From Chitinophagaceae bacterium (GTDB lineage: Bacteria > Bacteroidota > Bacteroidia > Chitinophagales > Chitinophagaceae): a DNA stretch of 41,947 bases. The position numbers and the translations under genes are program-made. Numbering within the stretch: position 1 is the stretch's first letter; every line of letters begins with the position of its first letter. The notes beneath the pieces were generated by a model, which was given only the letters and a program-made list of their open reading frames with translations, searched no databases and was not told where the DNA came from. The stretch spans positions 1-41,947 of the forward strand of contig JAJAYD010000330.1 of NCBI GenBank assembly GCA_026786345.1, read 5' to 3'. Shown piece after piece: positions 8,650 to 17,663 of the stretch.

Positions 8650-9498
8650 ATGATTATGAAAAGATTATTAGCCATTTTGTTGGTCACCATTATTACCACA
8701 AACAGCAAGGCCCAAATGGTTGAAAGCTATGTGCAGGAAGGTGAGTTTGGAATTGGAATTGGTGTAGCACATTATTTTGGCGATCTTAATACACGTGCAG
8801 GTTTGAACAAGCCCAAGTTTAGTGCAGGTGCTTTTTTTCGCAAACAATTTGGTAACTACATCGGTTTAAAAATTGCGGCCAATTATGCGCAGTTAGGTTA
8901 TTCTGATATTTACAGCCAAAATGAAACACAAAAACGACGCAACCTCAGCTTCAATTCTAATATTTGGGAACTGTCAGTAAGTGGCGATTTTAATTTTTTC
9001 AAATTTTATCCCGGTATCTCAGGTTTTACATATACTCCGTATGTGTCACTGGGAGTGGGTGTTTTCTCCTACGATCCTTATGCATACCTGGCCAATCAAA
9101 AATATTTTTTACGACCAATTGGTACCGAAGGCCAGGGCAGTTCAGCATATCCTGACAGAAAGCCCTACAGTTCTATGGCAGTTTGTTTTCCCATTGCATT
9201 AGGGTTTAAGTACAATCTGAATGAAAAGACAAACATGTTTATCGAAGCTGGCTATCGGTTTACCAATACGGATTACCTGGATGACGTAAGCAATACTTAT
9301 GCTCCGGACGCATTTTCGCCCCTGCCAAATGGCCAGCTATCCGTAGGTCAGTTATTAAGTGACCGCAGTTACGAGACCGGTACTCCCATTGGAATAAAAG
9401 GCCGCCAACGTGGTAACAGCACTCAAAAAGATGGCTATGTTATTGCACAGGTTGGTATATCGTTCAACCTGTCTTCTTATAAATGCCCCACGCCATAG
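8650..9498 (+). CDS. DUF6089 family outer-membrane beta-barrel protein
   Basis: A 282-residue exported protein with signal peptide MKRLLAILLVTIITTNSKAQ and a porin-like beta barrel rich in alternating aromatic and polar residues; the conserved opening is EFGIGIGVAHYFGDLN. DUF6089 proteins occur in Bacteroidota next to nadK and uppS; function unknown. The start may be ATG 8650 or ATG 8656; the second gives the cleaner signal peptide. A terminator follows 24 bases after the stop, so this gene ends the nadK transcript. Confidence 0.85.
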   Translation: MIMKRLLAILLVTIITTNSKAQMVESYVQEGEFGIGIGVAHYFGDLNTRAGLNKPKFSAGAFFRKQFGNYIGLKIAANYAQLGYSDIYSQNETQKRRNLSFNSNIWELSVSGDFNFFKFYPGISGFTYTPYVSLGVGVFSYDPYAYLANQKYFLRPIGTEGQGSSAYPDRKPYSSMAVCFPIALGFKYNLNEKTNMFIEAGYRFTNTDYLDDVSNTYAPDAFSPLPNGQLSVGQLLSDRSYETGTPIGIKGRQRGNSTQKDGYVIAQVGISFNLSSYKCPTP

Positions 9499-9521
9499 AA
9501 ATTTTTTTTACGTTTTACATA

Positions 9522-9544
9522 AGCCGGGTTGTCCCGGTTTTTTT
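9522..9544 (+). terminator. Rho-independent terminator after the DUF6089 gene
   Basis: Stem CCGGG / CCCGG around a TTGT loop, followed by seven T. It separates the nadK-DUF6089 unit from uppS, which has its own -7 box. Confidence 0.8.
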
Positions 9545-9754
9545 GTGCCTTCTGAATTTTAATGAGAGCAACAGCAGAATGATTGGGTTAGTAGTTGTTG
9601 CCATTCTCTTTTAAACGTTTTTGATGTAAGCTGTTTGATGCTTCCAGCTACCAACGCTGCATACCCAAAGAATGTATCCAATTAAAAGAACCTTAAATCA
9701 TTTTGATCACAAAGTGTCTTTCAATTCTTTTAAAAAGAAACATGTTGAAATTGC

Positions 9755-9762
9755 TACATTTG
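9755..9762 (+). promoter_or_regulatory. -7 promoter element (TACATTTG) for uppS
   Basis: Exact TAnnTTTG match 24 bases before the uppS ATG and downstream of the DUF6089 terminator, so a new transcript start is expected here. Confidence 0.5.
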
Positions 9763-9786
9763 CCGTCTTAAACAGGACTTTCCTTC

Positions 9787-10548
9787 ATGCAGGATTTGAA
9801 AGATACAATTGATCTGAAGCGCTTGCCACGGCACATTGCAATTATTATGGATGGAAATGGCAGGTGGGCTAAAGAACAAGGTCAGGACCGTTTATTTGGT
9901 CATTACCATGGAGTGGAAAGTGTTAGAAACATTGTAGAAGGCTGTGCAGAACTGGGTATTGAATATCTAACCTTATATGCCTTTAGCACTGAAAACTGGG
10001 AACGCCCCGAGAAGGAAGTTAGTGGGTTGATGGATCTTTTGGTAGACACCATCAGGAAAGAAGTAGACACCCTCAATAAAAATAATATAAGACTTCACGT
10101 AATTGGTAACCTTGACATGTTGCCGCCTTTTGCCAAAAGCGAAATGCAGGAGGCACTTGAAATGACCAGCCATAACACCGGAATGAACCTGGTGATGGCC
10201 CTGAGCTATAGCAGCCGTTGGGAGTTGGTTAATGCAGTTAAAAACATAGCGCTCGATGCCCAGGCTGGTAAATTGGATGCTAACAATATTACAAGTGATA
10301 CTCTTGAGAATTATTTATGCACCCGAAATATTCCGGATCCGGAATTAATGATACGCACCAGTGGCGATTTTAGAGTGAGCAACTTTTTATTATACCAACT
10401 TGCCTACACCGAACTTTATTTTACCGAAACCCGCTGGCCCGATTTCCGAAAGAAAAATTTATATGAAGCAATCCTCGATTTTCAAGGCAGAGAAAGGCGC
10501 TTTGGTAAAATAAGCGAGCAGGTTAATAAAGGGCAGCACATTGGTTAA
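9787..10548 (+). CDS. uppS: Isoprenyl transferase (undecaprenyl diphosphate synthase)
   Basis: Condenses farnesyl diphosphate with isopentenyl diphosphate to the C55 lipid carrier used for peptidoglycan and O-antigen assembly. The cis-prenyltransferase signature IIMDGNGRWAK is at residues 19-29 with catalytic Asp22. The second signature RTSGDFRVSNFLLYQLAYTE and the C-terminal FTETRWPDF are present. The length of 253 residues is typical. It lies upstream of bamA with 144 bases between them. Confidence 0.95.
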   Translation: MQDLKDTIDLKRLPRHIAIIMDGNGRWAKEQGQDRLFGHYHGVESVRNIVEGCAELGIEYLTLYAFSTENWERPEKEVSGLMDLLVDTIRKEVDTLNKNNIRLHVIGNLDMLPPFAKSEMQEALEMTSHNTGMNLVMALSYSSRWELVNAVKNIALDAQAGKLDANNITSDTLENYLCTRNIPDPELMIRTSGDFRVSNFLLYQLAYTELYFTETRWPDFRKKNLYEAILDFQGRERRFGKISEQVNKGQHIG

Positions 10549-10692
10549 TGATTACTTTGCAATTCAAATGAACGCCCTGTTATTTAACAAACACTTTCAA
10601 ATAATCCCGTTAATTTGCTCGCCGAAAGATAAAAGTGTCTCCCGTAAGCTGCATCGCCAGCACGGAAACCAAACCAACCAAATAGGATATTG

Positions 10693-13428
10693 ATGCAGAA
10701 CGTTTACAAACCATTTCTACTGTTAATTACAGCATGCTGGCTATTTAATTCTGCAGCATTTTCACAGGTTATTCCGGATAAGGGTACTGATTCCTCTTTA
10801 AGTGTTGATGTTAATTTAGAAAATCTCTTCTCTCAAAAAGTTCCAAAAAAATACAAGATTGCCGGTATTACCCTCAGTGGTAATAAGTATTTCGATACGG
10901 CCCTGCTGGTTTCAGTTGCAAGTATTAATGTAGGCGATGAAGTAACTATTCCCGGTGGTGACCAGTTTGCCAGGGCCATCAACAATTTATGGAAACAGAA
11001 TTACTTTAGCAATGTTGAAATTTATGTAACTAAAATTGAAGGATCGAACATTTACCTTGAATTGGAAGTAACCGAAAGACCCCGGTTGGCCAGTTTCAAT
11101 TTTAAAGGAATACGGAAAACTGAATCAGAGGATCTTATTGCCAAAGTAGGATTGGTGCGTGGCCGTATTGTAACCGAAAATAACCGTCGTTCTGCAATTG
11201 AAGCAATAACGAAATACTTTAGCGACAAAGGGTATAGAGGCGTAAACGTTAAGTTAGATGAAGCAAAAGATCTTAAGGTTGAGAACTCATTAAACCTGAC
11301 ATTTAATGTTGATAAAGGCACTAAGGTTAAGATTAATGAGATCAATTTTGTTGGCAACCAGGTACCGGATCTTCGTTTAAAGAAGCAATTAAAAGGAACA
11401 AAAGAAATGTCGAGGCTAACGCTGTACCCTCCAAAGGAAGTTGGCGGTTATGCTCCTCCTGACAATTTAACTTTTCAAGATTATGTAGCCCATAATGGTA
11501 TGCTTTCCTTTTCAAAAACAAAGGAATTACTTGACCCTTACGTTAGGATAAAATTATCGTCAGCCAAGTTTAACGAGAAGAAGTTTGGAGAGGACAAAGA
11601 AAAAATTCTTGAATACTACAACAGCCTCGGCCACAGGGATGCAGCCATAGAAAAAGATACATTGTATTATAACTCGCAGGGAAACCTGAATATCGATATT
11701 AAAGTAAGCGAAGGAAGAAAGTATTACTTTGGCAATATTGCATGGAGAGGCAACACCAAGTATAGCGACAGTACACTTACTATGATACTGGGTATTAAGA
11801 AAGGCGATATTTATAACCTGGAAACACTCAATAAAAAATTAGGTAAGCAATTGTCGCCCGAGGGCGGCGACATCAGTGGTTTATATATGGATGATGGTTA
11901 CCTTTTCTTCCGTACCGAGGCTGTAGAGACTGCAGTTTACAACGATACAATCGACTACGAAATACGTGTGATTGAGGGTCCGCAGGCAACCATTAAAAAT
12001 GTAAGGATTGCTGGTAACGATAAAACCAAAGAACACGTAATTCGTCGGGAACTCAGGACCATACCGGGTGAAAAATTCAGCAGATCGGATTTAATACGCT
12101 CACAAAGAGAGATGGCCAGCCTTAACTATTTTAACCAGGAAAAAATTGGTATCAACCCCGTACCAAATCCCGACGACGGTACAGTGGACATTAATTATAC
12201 ACTTGAAGAAAAATCGAGCGACCAATTAGAGTTAAGCGCCGGATGGGGTGGCGGTATTGGCTTGACCGGAACGGTCGGTGTGTCCTTTAATAATTTCTCC
12301 ATTAAAAATATTTGGAAGAAGTCGGCCTGGGATCCTTTGCCAACCGGCGATGGACAAAAGCTGAGCCTTAGGGTTCAGAGTAACGGTAAGGCATTCCGTT
12401 CTTATAACTTCTCTTTTACCGAACCCTGGTTGGGTGGCAAGAAACGAAATTCGTTTACGGTTAGTCTGTACGATACCAAGTACCGAAACGGTAGTTACAA
12501 TTACCTGACCGGCCGTTATAATTATGGTTCCGACGATTCATACATCCAGACCAGTGGGGTAGGTATTAGTTTGGGTAAGCAATTAAAATGGCCCGACGAC
12601 TTCTTTAATCTAATTACATCTTTGAACTACACCCGCTACCGAATAAAGGATTACGCCATTTTTGAAGGTTTTAGTAATGGTTTTTCAAACAACATAAATA
12701 TCAAACTGGCCTTACAGCGTTCTTCTGTAAACCAGCCTATATTCCCCAGCAGTGGTTCTTCATTCTTATTAAGTACACAATTAACACCACCATGGTCGTT
12801 ACTCGATCCCGGACGTGTTAAGGCGTTAAACCCTTACGAGTTGGTGGAATACCACAAATGGAGGTTCAATGGAGATTGGTATGTGCCATTGGGTAAAGCT
12901 TCAGGTCCTGAAAGAAACAAACAATTTGTTTTAAAAGCATCCGTTAAGTACGGGTACATTGGCCGATACAATAAAGAGCTGCAGGTATCGCCATTCGAAC
13001 GTTTTCAGGTTGGGGACGCCGGTCTAAGTAACAACTTTGCATTATTGGGTTACGACATCATGGCGCATCGTGGTTATCCTGTTTACAACAATAGTGATCA
13101 AAAAATTAACCCTGATCAACAGAGCACCCAAAAGTTCTTTACCATCTTTAATAAGTACACGGTAGAGATGAGGTATCCGATAAGCTTAAATCCTAGCAGC
13201 ACCATATTTGCCTTAGGGTTTTTTGAAGCTGCCAATGGATGGTATTCTACCAAAGAATACAATCCATTTCGCCTACGCAGGTCAGTAGGTTTAGGTATGC
13301 GCTTTTACCTGCCAATGTTTGGCTTATTGGGTTTTGACTATGGCATAGGTTTGGATAGGTATTCGCCAAACTCAAAATTAAAAGATGCAGCCAAGTTTAC
13401 CTTTATGCTTGGTTTTGAGCCTGAATAA
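10693..13428 (+). CDS. bamA: Outer membrane protein assembly factor BamA
   Basis: Core component that inserts beta-barrel proteins into the outer membrane. A signal peptide (PFLLLITACWLFNSAAFSQ) is followed by about five POTRA repeats (the first contains YKIAGITLSGNKYFDTALL; later ones GRKYYFGNIAWRGNTKYSD and ATIKNVRIAGNDKTKEHVI) and a C-terminal 16-strand barrel domain from about residue 510. The length of 911 residues is normal for Bacteroidota BamA. I chose ATG 10693; the TTG directly before it is in frame but less likely. It is followed after 26 bases by two ompH genes, the usual gene order. Confidence 0.93.
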   Translation: MQNVYKPFLLLITACWLFNSAAFSQVIPDKGTDSSLSVDVNLENLFSQKVPKKYKIAGITLSGNKYFDTALLVSVASINVGDEVTIPGGDQFARAINNLWKQNYFSNVEIYVTKIEGSNIYLELEVTERPRLASFNFKGIRKTESEDLIAKVGLVRGRIVTENNRRSAIEAITKYFSDKGYRGVNVKLDEAKDLKVENSLNLTFNVDKGTKVKINEINFVGNQVPDLRLKKQLKGTKEMSRLTLYPPKEVGGYAPPDNLTFQDYVAHNGMLSFSKTKELLDPYVRIKLSSAKFNEKKFGEDKEKILEYYNSLGHRDAAIEKDTLYYNSQGNLNIDIKVSEGRKYYFGNIAWRGNTKYSDSTLTMILGIKKGDIYNLETLNKKLGKQLSPEGGDISGLYMDDGYLFFRTEAVETAVYNDTIDYEIRVIEGPQATIKNVRIAGNDKTKEHVIRRELRTIPGEKFSRSDLIRSQREMASLNYFNQEKIGINPVPNPDDGTVDINYTLEEKSSDQLELSAGWGGGIGLTGTVGVSFNNFSIKNIWKKSAWDPLPTGDGQKLSLRVQSNGKAFRSYNFSFTEPWLGGKKRNSFTVSLYDTKYRNGSYNYLTGRYNYGSDDSYIQTSGVGISLGKQLKWPDDFFNLITSLNYTRYRIKDYAIFEGFSNGFSNNINIKLALQRSSVNQPIFPSSGSSFLLSTQLTPPWSLLDPGRVKALNPYELVEYHKWRFNGDWYVPLGKASGPERNKQFVLKASVKYGYIGRYNKELQVSPFERFQVGDAGLSNNFALLGYDIMAHRGYPVYNNSDQKINPDQQSTQKFFTIFNKYTVEMRYPISLNPSSTIFALGFFEAANGWYSTKEYNPFRLRRSVGLGMRFYLPMFGLLGFDYGIGLDRYSPNSKLKDAAKFTFMLGFEPE

Positions 13429-13454
13429 TATACACAACCTGTAAATAAACGTTT

Positions 13455-13970
13455 ATGAAAAAACTGTTATTCTTAGCTTTTGTTTTAGTTGTTGCCTCAG
13501 CTTCGTTACAGGCGCAGCGATATGCCATCATAGATACCAAATACATTCTTGACAAGTTACCCGAGTATAAAAATGCTGACAAACAGTTGGCTGAAATTGG
13601 TACTACGTGGCAAAAGGAGATTGATGACAAGCAAGCCCAGTTGAACCTGATGTATCGCAATTTTGATGCAGAACAATTTATGTTGAGTGAGGAACTGAAG
13701 AAGAAAAGAGAGGACCAGTTGTTTAATATGGAAAAAGATATTCGCGAACTGCAAAAGAAACGTTTTGGTTACGAAGGTGATTTGTTTAAAGAAAGGCAAC
13801 GATTGGTGAAACCCGTACAGGATAAGGTTTACAACGCAATTCAAAAAATGGCAGTTAACCGTGGATACGATTTTGTGCTGGATAAAAGTGAGGGAATTAC
13901 TGTTATATTTGCCGACCCGAAATTGGATAAAAGCGAAGAGGTTTTACGCGAATTAGGATTTAAAAGTTAG
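13455..13970 (+). CDS. OmpH/Skp family periplasmic chaperone (copy 1)
   Basis: A 171-residue periplasmic chaperone that holds unfolded outer-membrane proteins on their way to BamA. It has signal peptide MKKLLFLAFVLVVASASLQAQ, then the OmpH opening RYAIIDTKYILDKLPEY, a long charged coiled coil (about residues 50-120, e.g. KKKREDQLFNMEKDIRELQK), and the closing strand GYDFVLDKSEGITVIFADP. The gene follows bamA by 26 bases and is probably cotranscribed with it. Confidence 0.9.
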   Translation: MKKLLFLAFVLVVASASLQAQRYAIIDTKYILDKLPEYKNADKQLAEIGTTWQKEIDDKQAQLNLMYRNFDAEQFMLSEELKKKREDQLFNMEKDIRELQKKRFGYEGDLFKERQRLVKPVQDKVYNAIQKMAVNRGYDFVLDKSEGITVIFADPKLDKSEEVLRELGFKS

Positions 13971-14095
13971 TATTTAAAAAAACAATTATTATAAACTCTC
14001 AAAAAAAACAATTGAAATAACCTGAAGCTTATCATAGCAAACTAATGCGATTGAAGCCGGTTGTTACATGTGAACATTGACAAAAAAAGACAAAA

Positions 14096-14719
14096 ATGAA
14101 AAAAGTTGTATGGGTGTTTCTGGCAGTTGCCGGTTTACTGTTTGCAGGAAGCAGCGTTAAAGCGCAGGCTGTTAAAATAGGTGTTTTCGATGTTGATATT
14201 ATGGTTCAGGCGATGCCCGGATATCGTGCCGTAGATAGTATGTTGCAGATTTATGAGCAAGACTCTCTGAAAGGTGAATATGATTTTGCCATGCGTGAAT
14301 ACAATCGTTTGGACAGTACTTACAAATCTGACTCTGCAGCAAAAGCTCCCGGCAGTGTTCTTAATTATGTAAAGCAACAACGTAACGAAATTGCTACAAC
14401 CATCATTTACTGGCAGCAAATTTCTCAGCAAAAAACTGAAGGTAAAAAGCAGGAACTTGCCGGACCATTATTCGAGAAAGTATTAGGAGCGTACAGCAAA
14501 GTACTTCAAACCAATAATTACCTGGTGGTATTAAAGCCCGGTGCTTACGAAATGGGTTCTAAGGTTGAGAACGTGTTTGAAAAAGTAGCAAAGGAGTTGA
14601 ATATTAAACTTCCCGATCAATTGAAGAGCCAGGGAACACCTGAAGCACAGCAACCAGCTGACGCTGGTAAAAAACCGTCTCCCATGACTCCCGCAAAGCC
14701 AGCAACAAAAAAGCCATAG
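14096..14719 (+). CDS. OmpH/Skp family periplasmic chaperone (copy 2)
   Basis: A second OmpH-type protein of 207 residues with signal peptide KVVWVFLAVAGLLFAGSSVKA and the opening VKIGVFDVDIMVQAMPGY. The central coiled coil is shorter and less charged than in copy 1. It carries an extra C-terminal tail of about 30 residues rich in Pro, Lys and Ala (QQPADAGKKPSPMTPAKPAT), probably disordered. Tandem ompH genes after bamA are usual in Bacteroidota. It ends in a strong terminator. Confidence 0.85.
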   Translation: MKKVVWVFLAVAGLLFAGSSVKAQAVKIGVFDVDIMVQAMPGYRAVDSMLQIYEQDSLKGEYDFAMREYNRLDSTYKSDSAAKAPGSVLNYVKQQRNEIATTIIYWQQISQQKTEGKKQELAGPLFEKVLGAYSKVLQTNNYLVVLKPGAYEMGSKVENVFEKVAKELNIKLPDQLKSQGTPEAQQPADAGKKPSPMTPAKPATKKP

Positions 14720-14741
14720 TTTCGTAATCTTATAATTTACC

Positions 14742-14771
14742 AAACCACGCACAAAAATGCGTGGTTTTTTT
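14742..14771 (+). terminator. Rho-independent terminator after ompH copy 2
   Basis: Perfect stem AAACCACGCA / TGCGTGGTTT with loop CAAAAA and a run of seven T. It ends the bamA-ompH-ompH unit. Its T-run merges with the -7 box of murI. Confidence 0.9.
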
Positions 14772-14778
14772 ATTTTTG
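14771..14778 (+). promoter_or_regulatory. -7 promoter element (TATTTTTG) for murI, overlapping the upstream terminator
   Basis: Exact TAnnTTTG match that starts in the T-tract of the ompH terminator and ends four bases before the murI ATG at 14783. Transcription would start at about the start codon, giving a leaderless murI mRNA. Confidence 0.5.
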
Positions 14779-14782
14779 TCTC

Positions 14783-15610
14783 ATGGTGCCCAGCAATCCT
14801 ATTGGTGTTTTCGACAGTGGTTACGGAGGTCTTACCGTACTGAAAGAAATTGTGAAATTACTTCCTGAATACGACTATATATATCTTGGGGATAATGCCC
14901 GGGCTCCTTATGGTCCCCGCTCGTTCGATACTGTATACCATTACACCTGGCAATGCATTCAATGGTTTTTTAATAACGGTTGTAACCTGGTGATACTCGC
15001 TTGTAATACAGCTTCTGCAAAGGCACTACGTACCATTCAGCAAAATGACCTGGCTAAAAATTACCCTGGTAAAAGGGTATTGGGGGTAATAAGGCCCACT
15101 ACTGAGGTCATAGGTGATTTTTCTGCCACCGGTCATGTTGGAATTTTTGGAACACAGGGTACGGTTGTATCCAATTCTTATCCCATCGAGATAAATAAAT
15201 TTTTCCCGGCCTTACATGTTTTCCAGGAAGCCTGTCCATTATGGGTGCCGCTGGTAGAAAATAACGAGCATGAGAGCACCGGCGCTGACTATTTCATAAA
15301 ACAACATGTTGATCGTTTAATAAGCCAATCTGCGGCTATTGATACCATTTTGTTAGCGTGCACACATTATCCATTGCTTACCAATAAAATCGGGCAGTTT
15401 TTACCAGAGGGAATAACACTGGTTACGCAGGGCGAAATTGTAGCAAAGAGCCTGGTTGATTATTTGAAAAGACATCCTGAGATAGAAATTTTGTGCAGTA
15501 AGACTGGTCAACGCACATTTTTTACTACAGACGACCCCGGTGATTTTAATGCTCATGCAAGTATTTTTTTTGGAGAACCTTTACATTCATCTCATATTCA
15601 ATTAGGCTAA
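14783..15610 (+). CDS. murI: Glutamate racemase
   Basis: Interconverts L- and D-glutamate to supply D-Glu for peptidoglycan, by a cofactor-independent two-base mechanism. Both catalytic cysteines are present: Cys74 in ILACNTASA and Cys193 in LLACTHYPLL. The N-terminal IGVFDSGYGGLTVL holds the conserved Asp11. The length of 275 residues is normal. It follows ompH in the usual order but has its own promoter box after a terminator. Confidence 0.95.
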   Translation: MVPSNPIGVFDSGYGGLTVLKEIVKLLPEYDYIYLGDNARAPYGPRSFDTVYHYTWQCIQWFFNNGCNLVILACNTASAKALRTIQQNDLAKNYPGKRVLGVIRPTTEVIGDFSATGHVGIFGTQGTVVSNSYPIEINKFFPALHVFQEACPLWVPLVENNEHESTGADYFIKQHVDRLISQSAAIDTILLACTHYPLLTNKIGQFLPEGITLVTQGEIVAKSLVDYLKRHPEIEILCSKTGQRTFFTTDDPGDFNAHASIFFGEPLHSSHIQLG

Positions 15611-15667
15611 TTCAGTCCTCCATCAAAAAAAGTAATAGAAAATTCCTTTCCTTTCGATGGTTTCTCT

Positions 15668-15675
15668 TAGTTTTG
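15668..15675 (+). promoter_or_regulatory. -7 promoter element (TAGTTTTG) for rpmH
   Basis: Exact TAnnTTTG match 80 bases before the rpmH ATG, leaving a 5' leader of about 75 nt. No convincing -33 box. Confidence 0.45.
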
Positions 15676-15755
15676 CCGTCCTTTCACCAAAGTAGTATTA
15701 ATGGTTCGTACTGCTTTTACTGAAACAATATTGTAGGGTTAGTAAAAAAATTAAA

Positions 15756-15911
15756 ATGAAACGTACATTCCAACCACATACCAAGCGTCGTAAAACCGTA
15801 CACGGATTTCGTAAACGTATGGAAAGCGCTAACGGCCGCAAAGTTTTGGCAAGTCGTCGTAAGAAAGGTCGTGTGAAATTGACTGTATCTGACGAGAAAA
15901 GATTGAAGTAA
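15756..15911 (+). CDS. rpmH: 50S ribosomal protein L34
   Basis: A 51-residue, very basic ribosomal protein: begins [20 protein letters not shown], followed by the conserved [15 protein letters not shown] stretch and [16 protein letters not shown]34 is part of the large ribosomal subunit. It sits in the classical order rpmH, rnpA, yidD and is followed by a strong terminator, so it appears to be transcribed as a single gene. Confidence 0.95.
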   Translation: MKRTFQPHTKRRKTVHGFRKRMESANGRKVLASRRKKGRVKLTVSDEKRLK

Positions 15912-15945
15912 ACATGCAGCTGTTGTTGTAGTGTTTTAAAATATA

Positions 15946-15976
15946 AGCCCTGTCGTTAAATGACGGGGCTTTTTTG
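15946..15976 (+). terminator. Rho-independent terminator after rpmH
   Basis: Stem AGCCCTGTC / GACGGGGCT (nine pairs including one G-U), loop GTTAAAT, then a run of T. It separates rpmH from rnpA. Confidence 0.9.
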
Positions 15977-16108
15977 ATGCTCATAAGATTGCAGCAACCT
16001 TCTATTTTTAAATAAAGCATACTTACCCGCTTTGTTTCCAAGCTAACTTTATAAAAATGCCTTTCATTTTTAATATTCAAAAAAGGCTATCATCGTAAAC
16101 CCAGGTGT

Positions 16109-16510
16109 ATCAAAACATTTACTTTTAATAAACAGGAGCGGTTAAAGAGCCGGAAACTAATTGAGCAATTGTTTAGTGACGGACAGGGTTTTTCCATTTT
16201 TCCTTTAAAGGTTTTGTACGCATTTACTCAGTTAAGTACCGAAGGTCCGCTACAAGCTTCTGTTTCCGTAAGTAGTCGCAACTTTAAAAAGGCAGTGGAT
16301 AGAAATAGAATTAAACGGCAACTGAGAGAAGTGTACCGGTTGCAAAGGGGAGATTTAAGCCAACAAATTGCTGAGGTAAATAAGCAGTTAGCCTTGTTTT
16401 TTATTTATACCGGCAAAGAATTACCTGGCTACAACGACCTCCTCGGGAAAATGAAAAAAACGCTAAGCAGGCTTCAGGATATTGTTGCCAATAATCAAAA
16501 GATCGATTGA
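16109..16510 (+). CDS. rnpA: Ribonuclease P protein component, no canonical start codon in frame
   Basis: The protein subunit of RNase P, which helps the catalytic RNA cleave tRNA 5' leaders. It shows the conserved opening [19 protein letters not shown] and the RNR signature region ([24 protein letters not shown]). The first canonical start in frame is TTG 16169, which would remove the conserved ERLKSRK region; the frame is open upstream to 16055 but contains no ATG, GTG, TTG or CTG. I place the start at ATC 16109, where homologues begin, with low certainty. An ATG at 16057, one base out of frame across an A6 run, is the alternative. The stop overlaps the yidD start. Confidence 0.8.
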   Translation: MKTFTFNKQERLKSRKLIEQLFSDGQGFSIFPLKVLYAFTQLSTEGPLQASVSVSSRNFKKAVDRNRIKRQLREVYRLQRGDLSQQIAEVNKQLALFFIYTGKELPGYNDLLGKMKKTLSRLQDIVANNQKID

Positions 16511-16737
16511 AAGAACTGTTGATCATACTAAGCTATCCTTTTTTGCTGCTGATAAAAATTTACCAGCGGGTCATCTCTCCTATATTGGGGCCACAATGCA
16601 GGTATACGCCAACCTGCTCAACTTATGCAGAGCAGGCTTTAAGAAAATATGGTGTATTTAAGGGTTCATGGTTGGCCATAAAACGCATTGCACGTTGCAA
16701 TCCCTGGGGTGGTCATGGTCATGATCCGGTGCCGTAA
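16507..16737 (+). CDS. yidD: Membrane protein insertion efficiency factor YidD
   Basis: A 76-residue YidD protein: amphipathic N-terminus [22 protein letters not shown] followed by the diagnostic [19 protein letters not shown] and the closing [13 protein letters not shown]. YidD helps YidC insert inner-membrane proteins. The start is TTG 16507, overlapping the rnpA stop by four bases (TTGA), which points to translational coupling. YidC is not next to it here. Three conserved cysteines are present. Confidence 0.93.
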   Translation: MKELLIILSYPFLLLIKIYQRVISPILGPQCRYTPTCSTYAEQALRKYGVFKGSWLAIKRIARCNPWGGHGHDPVP

Positions 16738-16782
16738 TATGGTTGGTGGTTGTTGGTGGTTTGTTGTTGGTTGCTGGTTTAA

Positions 16783-16865
16783 GTTGAATTTTAAATGCTA
16801 AATGTTGAAGAAGAACGTGTTTTTGGGTTTATGTTGAATTTTGCATGCTATATGTTGAAGAAGAA
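16783..16865 (+). repeat. 33-nt dispersed repeat, two tandem copies (16783-16815, 16833-16865)
   Basis: Two copies of a 33-nt unit beginning GTTGAATTTTAAATGCTAAA and ending GTTGAAGAAGAA; the second differs at three positions. A third, identical to the first, is at 25598-25630. Between yidD and the lipoprotein (16738-17049) there is no gene: it holds GT-rich sequence, these repeats and the palindrome at 16948. Confidence 0.75.
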
Positions 16866-16947
16866 AATTGGTTGTTGGTGAGGCGTTGTTAACTGTTATG
16901 AATTGGATGTTGAAAGTTGTTATATAACTTTCGTTGGGGGCAAAGAA

Positions 16948-17004
16948 TTTACGGTAGTCTAAAAGGAACCTTTGATGGGATGCCCGTACATAGACTACCG
17001 TAAA
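16948..17004. repeat. Palindromic dispersed element, copy 1
   Basis: Perfect 14-bp inverted repeat TTTACGGTAGTCTA / TAGACTACCGTAAA around a 29-nt spacer. A second element with the same arms but a different spacer is at 25761-25817. The conserved arms and variable spacer suggest a small mobile or REP-like palindrome. Confidence 0.75.
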
Positions 17005-17049
17005 ATTCCTTTTGCGTTTTGCGTTCGGCGTTTTTGCTCTGTTGCTATC

Positions 17050-17649
17050 TTAATAAGTGAGTTTTTTGAGCCTTCCAATAAGTTCCCGTATTTCCAGGTT
17101 GAGATAAAACTTATAAATCTCTGGTTCTTTATTATCGTCGCTGACTTCTAACTCAGCAGGAATTTTTCTAAATGGTCCAAACACCTGGGCCTTTGTATTC
17201 GAACTAATCTTTAATAATTGATTAGGTAATACCATAAAATTAGTTTTAAAGTTTATGTTTTTTCCGGAAGCCAGGTTGGTCAGGCTATCAATTTTTAACT
17301 TCAAAGCTTCCTGGGTCATTACCGTATTATTGGATATGTCTTTACCCATTAATTGAATGCTCCCTGCAATAGAGTCTGGTTTCAGGTTTAAAATATAGTA
17401 ACCCGCTTCGGCCGGAACCTGTATGTCTTGCTTGCCCTTATCGGTCTCAACACTAAGCGTGGTTGCTTCTTTTTCTCTTATCTCTATTTCTTTTTCAGCA
17501 TAACCAGAACCTTTGGTCATGTTTACTTTTTTATCGGTCACTACTATAGTACCCTTACCCATTACGAGTATCTTTTTTTGAACTTCGTTCGATGTGCAGG
17601 ATGTTAACAAAAGCATTGAAAAGAAAATGGACAAACTAATGTACTTCAT
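17050..17649 (-). CDS. Putative lipoprotein of unknown function
   Basis: A 199-residue protein with a short signal sequence ending in the lipobox LLLTSC (Cys18), so it is probably lipidated and anchored in the envelope. The mature part is predicted beta-rich with alternating charged residues (ATTLSVETDKGKQDIQVPAEAGYYILNL read in two parts) and a C-terminal helix ending LIGRLKKLTY. I recognise no family; the beta-rich N-terminal part only loosely recalls DUF4369-like domains. It lies downstream of sod on the same strand, behind a terminator. Confidence 0.65.
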   Translation of the reverse strand: MKYISLSIFFSMLLLTSCTSNEVQKKILVMGKGTIVVTDKKVNMTKGSGYAEKEIEIREKEATTLSVETDKGKQDIQVPAEAGYYILNLKPDSIAGSIQLMGKDISNNTVMTQEALKLKIDSLTNLASGKNINFKTNFMVLPNQLLKISSNTKAQVFGPFRKIPAELEVSDDNKEPEIYKFYLNLEIRELIGRLKKLTY

Positions 17650-17663
17650 GATATAGATTTAAA

